Positions 55,592-64,000 of a stretch of DNA of 64,000 nt are shown here, one piece after another; within the stretch, counting starts at the first letter, position 1, and each line of letters starts with the position of its first letter. The notes below the pieces were generated by a model, which saw nothing but the letters and a program-made list of their open reading frames with translations, had not been told where the DNA came from and ran no database searches. Both the position numbers and the translations under genes were made by a program. Origin of the DNA: Micromonospora lupini str. Lupac 08 (lineage in GTDB: Bacteria; Actinomycetota; Actinomycetes; Mycobacteriales; Micromonosporaceae). The stretch spans positions 343,673 to 407,672 of the forward strand of contig NZ_HF570108.1 in assembly GCF_000297395.2 (NCBI RefSeq). Reading direction: 5' to 3'.

Positions 55592-55605
55592 TCCCACTAG
55601 TGGGA
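55592..55605 (-). promoter_or_regulatory. Perfect 14-bp palindrome upstream of protease 1
   Basis: TCCCACTAGTGGGA reads identically on both strands, 60 bases before the protease GTG. The size and position suit a dimeric repressor or activator. Unknown protein; it does not match a site I recognise. Confidence 0.45.
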
Positions 55606-55789
55606 CCAATGGTGAACATAGACACTGCCGGGACGGGTGGGAAGATGCGCGCGTCGATTTGTTGCAAGATTTTGTTGGGAATGCTTTCCACCGTCACACC
55701 CCTGCGCTTCATCAGCGCACGAACCAGGCTGCTCAGGGCGTGAGTGTGAACAGCGATGTATTTCGATCAATAAGATCGGACGTACGACA

Positions 55790-55823
55790 GTGGGGCCGGC
55801 GGCGTTCCCGCCACCGGCCCCAC
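55790..55823 (-). terminator. Terminator of the second M6 protease gene
   Basis: GTGGGGCCGG (55790-55799) pairs with CCGGCCCCAC (55814-55823), and GGCG/CGCC extend the stem around TTCC with one mismatch. Located 26 bases past the stop of the protease gene at 55849. Confidence 0.75.
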
Positions 55824-55848
55824 CATCAGTTCTTGATCAGTAAAACAG

Positions 55849-58641
55849 TTACTTCTTCGCCGGGGTGACGAAGATCGTCGCGGACGTGTTGTCCCGCGCC
55901 GTCTTGCGGATCGTCAACGAGACGCCGTTCTGCACGCCCGCGTCGCCCGGGTTACCGGTGCCGAGCACGATCGCACCGCCGCCCAGCGTCGTGCCGTAGA
56001 ACTCCGGCGCCGGGCTGCCGTCCGGGTTGGTGACCCGGGTGGTGTACGGCGCGTTGCCACGCGACGGCACCACCACGGAGGCGTCGTTGTCCCGCGCGTA
56101 CGGAGCACCGTCGCGCATCTCGATGCCCGGGTACCAGCCCTTGGCGTCGGTGAAGGACTTCACCGGCGCCTGCGCCTTGAACTTCGTGCAGTACGCGCTG
56201 TACGGCTCGTCCGCGGCCTCCAGGCACTCCGTGAAGGGGTACGTCTTCTGGAGGGTGAACGCCGCGTTGGCCGACTGCGGACGGCTGGGCAGGTTGTCCG
56301 TCACCGACGGGTCCTTCTCCGCGGCCGTGCCGGTGCGCCGGTACGGGTCGAAGTGCGAGTCCACGATGAGCAGCCCGCCCTTCGCGCCGTAGCTGGGCAG
56401 CGCGGTCATCTGCGCGGTGACGTGGTTGACGTCGCCGAGCGCGCTGTCCCGGTACCACACCAGCATGCCCGGGGCGTTGTAGGAGATCCGGTCGACCTTC
56501 CACGCCTCGTGCGAGTAGATGGTGTCGTAGGCGTACTTCAGGCCCTTGTCGAAGCCGTCGAAGTTGCGCCACTCGGCCAGGTAGTACTGCGCGTGGGTCT
56601 CGGTGCCGCTGGAGACCTTCCAGCCCCCGCCGGTGGTGTCGACGAAGGTGCCGCCGGTGGCCGTCCAGCCGTTGGCGCCGCCCTCCACGTCGTCACTCCA
56701 GGTGGTGGCGCCGCCGCCGGTGACCGAGAAGTCGTCGGCGAACCAGTTGCGCTCCTCGAACGCCTCGTCGGTGGCCTGGCGCAGCCGCAGCTGCACGGTC
56801 GTGCCCGCGTACGCCGACAGGTCGACGTAGTCGTGGCGCCAGCCGTCGGTGCTGCCGGTCAGGCCGTACTTCTTGCCGCCGAAGTCGTTCATCCGGCCGT
56901 TCGGGTCCTGGTAGTCGTCCGGGGTGGTGACGACGGCGCCGCCCTCGGCGTACACCTTCTGCTCGGTCCAGGACGCGCCGCCGTCGGTCGACAGCTCGAC
57001 GAAGCCGTAGTCCCAGTCCTCCTCGATGATGTAGTTGTTCCACATCCAGAACTTGGCGTCCGCGGCGTTGGGCACCTCGACCGAGCGGCTCAGCTTGACG
57101 TCGGCCCACTCCTGGTCGTTGTTGCTGTGCCACATCTTCGTGCCGCTGTGCGGCGTGGCAAGCGTCGTCACCTTGTCCGGCAGGTCGATCTTGATGCCGT
57201 CCTCGGAGTCGATAGGCGTCCGCGAGGTCTGCCCGAGCTTCACCTCACGCGGGTTGGAGCCGGGGCGGATGGTCAGCGGGTCGGCCCAGCCGAGCACCCA
57301 CTTGTCCCAGATGCCCATGTGCGTCGGCAGCGCCTGGAAGACCTCACCCGAGTGCGAGCCCGAGGCCATCAGGTCCCAGAAGTCGATGTCGGAGTCGGCG
57401 TTGCCGGACGTGTCGTAGAGGTCGGGCAGACCCAGGTCGTGGCCGAACTCGTGGGCGAAGACACCGACGCCGGCGTCCTCCGGCTGCACGATGTAGTTCG
57501 ACACCTTCAGGTTCGTGCCCGGGATGCTGTAGCCACCGGCGACAGTGGACGAGTGCGCCCAGACGGCGTAGACGCCCTGGTCGCCGCCGCCACGCGACTT
57601 GCCCTGCCCGGCGTGCACCAGCACGAGGTGGTCGATCACGCCGTCCGGCTCGAAGAGGTTGCCGTCACCGTCGCGGTCGGCCTGGTCCTCCTTGTCGTAG
57701 TCGGCCCACGGGAAGCTCGGGTCCTTGGCGGCGAGCGCGTCGATCGCGTCGGTCGCCAGTCGGCCTGCGCCGGCCGGGTTGTCCGGGTGACCGTTCATCG
57801 ACTGCTCCCGGCCGGGAACCCAGTTGCCGTCCTCGTCCTTGGTGCAGCGGTTGGCGGCGTACCAGCCCTCGGAGTGCGGCACGCTGATCCACGGGCTGGC
57901 CTGCCCGTCGACCGTGTACGCGTTCTTGGACATCTCCAGGTACATGTTGTGCATGGTCCGCCCGGAGATGTCGATGCCCTTCTTGCCGTCCGGGCCCTTC
58001 ATGTCCTTGCGGATCCGCTCGGTGATGCCCTTCTTGCTGTACAGCATCTTGTCGTAGTGCTGCGGCGAGAAGTCCGGCACCCACATCGAGTTGTTGTCCT
58101 CGTGCGGCAGCGTCGCCGGGTTCGGGATGGTGTTGTGCTTCGGTCCGTTCTGCACGGTGCCGGGCACACAGGTGCGGTCCTCGAACACCGTCTTCGGGAC
58201 CATCACGCCGGTGAAGTCGTCGTTCGCCTTGTCGTTGAACTCGACGAGCAGCGTCAGCAGCTTCGCCGTCTGCGTGGTGGGCGACTGCTTGATCTGCCGC
58301 GGGCTCTTGCCCGTCTTGATCGACTTGGCTTCGATCTGCGCGAGCTGGCGCGCGGTCACCGGGTTGCCCCGGGCGTGCTTCTGGTCGAACGCCCGCGCCG
58401 AGTCGACGGCGGGGGTGTAGACGCCACCCTTGCCCTTGACCTCACGGCCGGTGGTGTCCGTCTGCACCTCGGGCTCGGCGTAGTTGATGTAGTACTCGTC
58501 GGCCCCGATCACCGCCCGGGGGGTGGTGGACGGCTGCGCCGACGCACTTCCACTCACGGTCAGTGAGGTGGCCGCGAGGGCGATGACGGGTAGCGCGACG
58601 AGTAGTCGTCGACGTGACCCCGGATGGGAGTTTCTGTTCAT
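55849..58641 (-). CDS. Secreted M6-family (immune inhibitor A-like) metalloprotease 2
   Basis: 930 residues from an ATG at 58641 with GGAGCGG before it. Signal peptide with a twin-Arg-like RRRLLVALPVIALAATSL, ending SASA. Zinc site H397-E-F-G-H401 within VFAHEFGHDLGLPDLYD. The calcium-type loop is DRDGDGNLFEPDGVIDHL. The C-terminal half has beta-sandwich segments (VELSTDGGASWTEQKVYAEG, read as VELSTDGGASWTEQ). Paralogous to the protease at 53085 in fold but clearly diverged; both share the VDG-rich prodomain and the DGDG loop. Its own terminator follows. Confidence 0.93.
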   Translation of the reverse strand: MNRNSHPGSRRRLLVALPVIALAATSLTVSGSASAQPSTTPRAVIGADEYYINYAEPEVQTDTTGREVKGKGGVYTPAVDSARAFDQKHARGNPVTARQLAQIEAKSIKTGKSPRQIKQSPTTQTAKLLTLLVEFNDKANDDFTGVMVPKTVFEDRTCVPGTVQNGPKHNTIPNPATLPHEDNNSMWVPDFSPQHYDKMLYSKKGITERIRKDMKGPDGKKGIDISGRTMHNMYLEMSKNAYTVDGQASPWISVPHSEGWYAANRCTKDEDGNWVPGREQSMNGHPDNPAGAGRLATDAIDALAAKDPSFPWADYDKEDQADRDGDGNLFEPDGVIDHLVLVHAGQGKSRGGGDQGVYAVWAHSSTVAGGYSIPGTNLKVSNYIVQPEDAGVGVFAHEFGHDLGLPDLYDTSGNADSDIDFWDLMASGSHSGEVFQALPTHMGIWDKWVLGWADPLTIRPGSNPREVKLGQTSRTPIDSEDGIKIDLPDKVTTLATPHSGTKMWHSNNDQEWADVKLSRSVEVPNAADAKFWMWNNYIIEEDWDYGFVELSTDGGASWTEQKVYAEGGAVVTTPDDYQDPNGRMNDFGGKKYGLTGSTDGWRHDYVDLSAYAGTTVQLRLRQATDEAFEERNWFADDFSVTGGGATTWSDDVEGGANGWTATGGTFVDTTGGGWKVSSGTETHAQYYLAEWRNFDGFDKGLKYAYDTIYSHEAWKVDRISYNAPGMLVWYRDSALGDVNHVTAQMTALPSYGAKGGLLIVDSHFDPYRRTGTAAEKDPSVTDNLPSRPQSANAAFTLQKTYPFTECLEAADEPYSAYCTKFKAQAPVKSFTDAKGWYPGIEMRDGAPYARDNDASVVVPSRGNAPYTTRVTNPDGSPAPEFYGTTLGGGAIVLGTGNPGDAGVQNGVSLTIRKTARDNTSATIFVTPAKK

Positions 58642-58830
58642 GCCGCTCCGTTTCTCGGGCATGGGCGGAGGAAGCCGGCCGGCTCCGGGCGCGCGGAGAC
58701 GCATCGAGGTCAGCCGACCTCGTGAAACTAAATGAGAAACACGGCGAACGGCGGGAACGTGATGGAGGCGTTATTCGTCCAACCACCCGCGGCGGGTCGC
58801 GAGGTGTGGTCGTACCTCCACAAAAGATGA

Positions 58831-58864
58831 CGATGGGTGACGGTCCGTCCGGACCGTCACCCAT
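58831..58864 (-). terminator. Terminator of the acetyl-CoA synthetase gene
   Basis: GATGGGTGACGGTCCG (58831-58846) is complementary to CGGACCGTCACCCATC (58849-58864), a near-perfect 16-bp hairpin. On the minus strand it is followed by GTCATCTTTTGTGG, a T-rich tail. It starts 20 bases past the stop. Confidence 0.9.
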
Positions 58865-58883
58865 CGATGGTGTACGCCTGTCG

Positions 58884-60848
<1,965 letters not shown>

Positions 60849-61491
60849 GCCGTGACTCCTCGTCCTCGGGGTGACCTGCGTCTCGCTGGGCCTGAGGGTA
60901 GTCGCGGGGTCCCCGGCCGGCGACCGCTGCCCACCCCGTCGCGCCGAGTGGCCCCCGCCGCGCGCCCGACGGCCCACCCGCCCCGCCCGGGCCTCACCCG
61001 GCGTGCCCGACCTCGCCCGAGCGGCCGGCGAGCCTTGATCGACACGGCCCGTCTGGCCCGGGGCGTCGTCCGGCCTCGCCCAGGCGGTCCAGGGCCTTGA
61101 TCGACACGGGTTCCGTCCTCGGCCAGGCGGTCCAGGGCCTTCATCGACGCGGGTCCGGCCTCGGCCAGGCGGCCCAGGGCCTTCATCGACGCGGGTCCGG
61201 CCCCGGCCAGGCGGCCCAGGGCCTTGATCGACGCGCGTCCGGCCCCGGCCAGGCGGCCCAGGGCCTTGATCCACACGGGTTCCGTGAAATCGCGGTATCC
61301 GGGCCGGTCTGACACCGCGGTTTCCCTGATGTCGTGTTGACCTTGCCCGGCGCCGAACGGGTGGGCCGAGGCCGAGGGCCGCGGGCCGGCGATCAGTCGC
61401 CGGGCGGCCGGGCCGGGCCGGCGGGGTGGCCCGGGTCGCGTTGCGGGCGGGTGCGGCCTGGCGGGCCGGGTCGGGTCGCTAGCGTGGCGGG
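60849..61491. other. 643-bp gap with minisatellite
   Basis: Between acs and the Fic-like gene. The left 180 bases are GC-rich and hold the acs promoter. Residues 61028-61291 are a repeat array (see separate entry). The last 200 bases are GC-rich with no clear promoter. Several frames stay open across the array only because its unit is a multiple of three; I do not call a gene. Confidence 0.6.
61092..61291. repeat. 42-bp tandem repeat (minisatellite)
   Basis: Units start at 61092 (43 bases), 61135, 61177, 61219 (42 each) and 61261 (partial). Core: GGGCCTTCATCGACGCGGGT, then CCGGCC and CAGGCGGCCCA. A degenerate unit precedes at about 61033. Units 2 to 4 differ at few positions, so the array is recent or kept homogeneous. 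Confidence 0.9.
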
Positions 61492-62238
61492 ATGACCACC
61501 GACCCGCTCGCCCCGCTGCTCGCGCTCGCCGACGTCGCCGCCGCCGTCGACCGGGCCCGTGAGCGCTTCGACCAGGCGCTCGGGCACCGCGCGCTGCGCC
61601 GCAACGGTGGCCAGGTCGCGGCCGAGGTCAGCCTCCGGTCGGCGGTGGCCAGCGCCGCGCTCGAGGGCGCCGTGCACGAGCGTGAGGAGGTCCGGGCCGG
61701 CACCGTCACCGACCCGGTGCTCCAGGGGGCACTGCGGGTCGCCGGGGCGCTGCCCGGCCTGAGCGAACTCTGGCCGAAGGCCCCCCGGCAGGCACTCGCC
61801 CGGCTGCACGTCCTCGCCGCCCGCGACATCGTGACGGAGGCCGAGCTGGGCCGACCGGTGGCCGACCCGGTGGTCGCGGCCCGCCTCGACGGGCTCGCCG
61901 GTCTGGTGGCCGGCGGCACGAAGGTCTCCCCGCTGGTGCTCGCCGCTGTCGTACACGGAGAGTTGTTGAACCTGCGTCCGTTCGCCGGGCCGTCCGGCGT
62001 GGTGGCGCGCGGCGCCGCCCGGCTGGTGCTGCTCGCCAGCGGCCTCGACCCGCGCGGCCTGCTCGGCGTCGACGTCGGTCACCGGGAACGGGAGCCCGAG
62101 TACGTGGGCTCGGCCGGCGCGTTCGCCACCGGCACCCCGGACGGGCTGCGCTCCTGGCTACGGCACTACATGGCGGCCGTCGAGGTCGGCGCCGACCAGC
62201 TCAGCGCGATCGGCGACGAGGTCCTCGCCGCCGCCTGA
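61492..62238 (+). CDS. Degenerate Fic-like protein
   Basis: 248 residues from an ATG at 61492. Helical and Ala/Leu-rich. The region VVHGELLNLRPFAGPSGVVARGAARLVL corresponds to the Fic core (blocks LRPFAGPSG and VVARGAARLVL), but the catalytic His of HPFxxGNGR is Arg162-free Leu/Arg and the GNGR is replaced by GPSG. It keeps an S54-x3-E58-G59 sequence like the inhibitory motif of class II Fic proteins. So it probably cannot transfer AMP and may act as a binding or regulatory protein. Convergent with the HAD phosphatase. Confidence 0.6.
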   Translation: MTTDPLAPLLALADVAAAVDRARERFDQALGHRALRRNGGQVAAEVSLRSAVASAALEGAVHEREEVRAGTVTDPVLQGALRVAGALPGLSELWPKAPRQALARLHVLAARDIVTEAELGRPVADPVVAARLDGLAGLVAGGTKVSPLVLAAVVHGELLNLRPFAGPSGVVARGAARLVLLASGLDPRGLLGVDVGHREREPEYVGSAGAFATGTPDGLRSWLRHYMAAVEVGADQLSAIGDEVLAAA

Positions 62239-62515
62239 CCGCGACCGCGGCGCCGCCCGCCGCGTGAGCGCGACCGCCGCCTGACCTCGACCGCAGCCTG
62301 ATGCGCCGCGCGAGCTCGATCCGCCGCGTGAGCGCGGCCCGCCGCGTGAGCGCGGCCCCTGCGTGAGCGCGGCCCGCCTCGTGCGCGGCCCGCTGTAGGA
62401 GCGCGGCCCGCCCCGTGCGCGGCTCGCTGTATGAGTGCGGCCCGCCTCGTGCGCGCGGCCCCTGCGTGAGCGCGACCGCGGACAAGCGGGCGGACCGCCG
62501 ACGATGCGGCGAAGG
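62239..62515. repeat. Degenerate short-repeat region
   Basis: 277 bases built from imperfect copies of CGTGAGCGCGGCCCGCC, spaced about 18-25 bases, between convergent genes. Runs of GAGCGCGGCCC recur at least eight times. No gene, and stems formed would be numerous, so it may also act as a terminator zone. Confidence 0.7.
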
Positions 62516-63319
62516 TCAGGCGGTGGCGGCGGCGCGGGTGCGACGGTGCCGCCCGTACCAGGCGATGCCGATGGCGACGCCCACGCCGACCCCCAGGGCT
62601 GCCGCGGCCACCGGAACGGCAGGCCGCTCCCGCCAGCGACGACCCAGCGGGATCGGATGCCGGAACTCCAGCACCGGCCAGGCGTTCTCCGAGGCCAGCT
62701 TGCGTAGCTGCCGGTCCGGGTTGACCACGCTCGGGTGGCCCACGCACTCCAGCAGGGGACGATCGCTGTACGAGTCGGAGTAGGCGTACGAGTCGGCCAG
62801 GTCGTAGCCGCGCACGGCGGCCAGCTCGCCAACCGCCTCGACCTTGCTCGGACCGGCCGCGTAGAACTCGACCTCGCCGCTGTACCGGCCGTCCCGCACC
62901 GCCATCCGGGTGGCGATCACGTCGGTGACCCCGAGCAGTTCGCCGATCGGCCGGACCATCTCCTCGCCGGACGCGGAGACCAGCACCACGTCCCGCCCGG
63001 CCGCCTGGTGCTCCTCGATCAGGACGGCGGCCTCGGCGTACACGTAGGGGTTGATCAGCTCGTGGAGCGTCTCCGCGACGATCTGGCGGACCTGTTCCAC
63101 CTGCCAGCCCTTGCAGAGCGCGGCCAGGTAGTCCCGTGTTCGGGCCATGGTCTGCTCGTCGGTGCCGCCCAGCCGGAACATCAGCTGCGCGTACGCCGAC
63201 TTGACCACGTCACGCCGGGTGATCAGCCCGTCCCGGTAGAACGGCCGACCGAACGCCAGGGCGCTCGACTTGGCGATGACGGTCTTGTCCAGATCGAAGA
63301 AAGCGGCACTTCGGCCCAC
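62516..63319 (-). CDS. HAD-IB family phosphatase with C-terminal membrane helix
   Basis: 267 residues from a GTG at 63319. HAD motif I is D9-L-D-K-T in AAFFDLDKTVIAKSS. Motif II is in VVLVSASGEEM. Motif III/IV is Asp-rich YAYSDSYSDRPLLECVG. It is the SerB-like HAD-IB branch, often acting on phosphoserine-like or lipid phosphates. The C-terminus has a membrane helix (VPVAAAALGVGVGVAIGIAW) with a basic tail, so the enzyme is anchored with the catalytic part in the cytoplasm. A TAGACT hexamer (complement at 63330-63335) ends eight bases before the GTG, hinting at near-leaderless expression. Confidence 0.88.
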   Translation of the reverse strand: MGRSAAFFDLDKTVIAKSSALAFGRPFYRDGLITRRDVVKSAYAQLMFRLGGTDEQTMARTRDYLAALCKGWQVEQVRQIVAETLHELINPYVYAEAAVLIEEHQAAGRDVVLVSASGEEMVRPIGELLGVTDVIATRMAVRDGRYSGEVEFYAAGPSKVEAVGELAAVRGYDLADSYAYSDSYSDRPLLECVGHPSVVNPDRQLRKLASENAWPVLEFRHPIPLGRRWRERPAVPVAAAALGVGVGVAIGIAWYGRHRRTRAAATA

Positions 63320-63699
63320 GGCGCGAAAGTCTAGCCGGATGGTCTATCGTCGGCGGGTGCCCGGGGTCAGGCCACCCCTCGGACCTGCGGGCGGGTGCCT
63401 CCAACTCCGCTCGGCGTGACCGCGGTCACACTCCGCGAGGAGATTTTCGCGCTGAGTGGAGTGAACAACACTCGACGTGACGGGCCCGCTCAGGCAGACT
63501 TGTTCGCACGACGAGCTTTCACATCCCGAAACAGACAGACCCTCGGCGGTTGCACCCCCCGTGACCGCCGAGTGGTTCGGCTCGACCCCCCCGGAGCCGA
63601 ACCGTCGACGACCCCCGTCTCCCCCCGACGGGGGTCGTCCCTTTCCGGGGGAGCGCTCCCGCGCGGCGCAGCTGACCCCTCCTCCTACTGCACCGCGAG
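63320..63699. other. 380-bp gap with two hairpins
   Basis: Contains the HAD gene promoter (63320-63345), a small inverted repeat CACTC/GAGTG around CGCGA/TCGCG (63429-63458), and two hairpins at 63574-63603 and 63607-63639. Read in protein frames it gives no convincing gene. Confidence 0.55.
63574..63639 (-). terminator. Double hairpin after the right-edge gene
   Basis: First stem GGTTCGGCTC/GAGCCGAACC (63574-63603). Second stem GACGACCCCCGTC/GACGGGGGTCGTC (63607-63619 and 63627-63639), a perfect 13 bp. The gene to the right ends at 63700, so the pair probably ends its leftward transcript. Confidence 0.65.
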
Positions 63700-63714
63700 C
63701 TACTGCACCGCGAG
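63685..63714 (-). repeat. 15-bp tandem duplication covering a stop codon
   Basis: CTACTGCACCGCGAG occurs twice in a row (63685-63699 and 63700-63714). On the minus strand each copy encodes L-A-V-Q-stop. The first copy encountered holds the stop of the right-edge gene, and the second is a spare in-frame stop behind it. Confidence 0.85.
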
Positions 63715-64000
63715 TCGGCGGGCGCGGAACCGCTCGAAGAGCCGGGGCAGCCGCCTTCGCCACTCGTCCTCGTCACTCAGGTCCCAGCGCTCGTCGGCAG
63801 GCTCCGGGCCGGGGTGTGGTGGAGTAGTAACCGCGGACTGTGCCGCCTCGGCGGCGTCCCAGAAGGCCTCATCGTCACCCGTCAACCGCTCGTACGCCGT
63901 CTGCGCGGCGAATTGAAGAGCCTCGTCGCCGATCCACAGGTCGCGGCCTTCCGCTGCGCTGATCTGCCGTACCGCCGGATGGTCGGCGAGCGAGTCGGGG
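63700..64000 (-). CDS. Unknown protein, C-terminal fragment (cut by window edge)
   Basis: 99 codons and a TAG stop are visible; the start lies beyond the right edge. The fragment is acidic in the middle (TGDDEAFWDAAEAAQ) with a Pro-rich stretch and a basic C-terminal helix (WRRRLPRLFERFRARRLAVQ). No Cys and no membrane segment. Not assignable to a family from this part. Confidence 0.6.
   Translation of the reverse strand, partial: PDSLADHPAVRQISAAEGRDLWIGDEALQFAAQTAYERLTGDDEAFWDAAEAAQSAVTTPPHPGPEPADERWDLSDEDEWRRRLPRLFERFRARRLAVQ

Larger units (their letters stand above)
55533..55848. other. Promoter region of protease 1 and terminator of protease 2
   Basis: 316 bases with no gene. It contains the palindrome at 55592-55605, AT-richer sequence around 55640-55790 and the terminator at 55790-55823. 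The promoter of the first protease gene must be here. A short frame of 70 residues on the plus strand is not convincing. Confidence 0.6.

Noticed and set aside
56353..58566. A 737-residue plus-strand frame opposite M6 protease 2
   Set aside because: Same reason: antisense shadow of a gene with clear catalytic motifs.
61028..61315. Protein gene made of 14-residue repeats (KALGRLAGAGPAS-type)
   Set aside because: All frames stay open because the unit is 42 bases; no promoter or ribosome binding site, so I kept it as a DNA repeat.

Overview
The window is a high-GC chromosomal segment of a Micromonosporaceae-type actinomycete (Micromonospora/Salinispora-like). This is inferred from the base composition, frequent GTG starts, GTGA/ATGA gene overlaps, a DUF222/HNH protein, the futalosine menaquinone route, a type VII secretion locus and two secreted M6 metalloproteases. 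I saw no rRNA, tRNA, CRISPR array, complete insertion sequence or prophage. Gene calls rest on protein motifs read by eye, without database searches.

Layout. 1-5290: the N-terminus of a HelD-like helicase (cut by the left edge), a DUF222/HNH protein, an ArsR-type regulator with an MFS exporter, and mqnA. 5531-7491: two tandem serine-hydrolase (beta-lactamase-like) paralogues. 7863-11607: paaABCDE, the ring-epoxidizing phenylacetyl-CoA oxygenase. 11659-12344: a Phd/PIN toxin-antitoxin pair whose promoter and operator overlap. 12452-17932: mqnC, a sortase-anchored surface protein, the menaquinone methyltransferase, a small protein and a MenJ-like reductase. 18067-34411: a complete 14-gene nuoA-N operon, followed at 34502 by a polyprenyl diphosphate synthase. 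Menaquinone synthesis genes therefore surround respiratory complex I, and a Rex-like redox operator sits just before the reductase gene.

35606-41490: an MFS protein, an IclR regulator, a Tat-exported PhoX-type phosphatase with two PHO-box pairs, and an ECF sigma/anti-sigma pair. 41518-45534 (minus strand): RarD, a GNAT acetyltransferase, a small membrane protein and EccE. 45843-51351: the rest of a stripped-down type VII locus, with two WXG100 proteins, the mycosin MycP, a very large SseB-linker-SseB protein carrying an unrecognised C-terminal domain, and a coupled 120-residue partner. EccB, EccC and EccD are absent from the window. 51386-58641: an alpha/beta hydrolase without its usual nucleophile, a lipoprotein, and two M6 proteases. 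58884 to the end: acetyl-CoA synthetase, a 42-bp minisatellite, a Fic-like protein without its active-site histidine, a HAD-IB phosphatase and a truncated unknown gene.

The best candidates for something not well described are: the SseB/partner gene pair in the partial type VII locus, with two perfect DnaA boxes in the nearby eccE-esx divergent region; a 22-codon gene fitted exactly between nuoL and nuoM; a short repeat inserted directly at stop codons inside the paa and nuo operons; and the Rex-like site linking redox sensing to menaquinone reduction.
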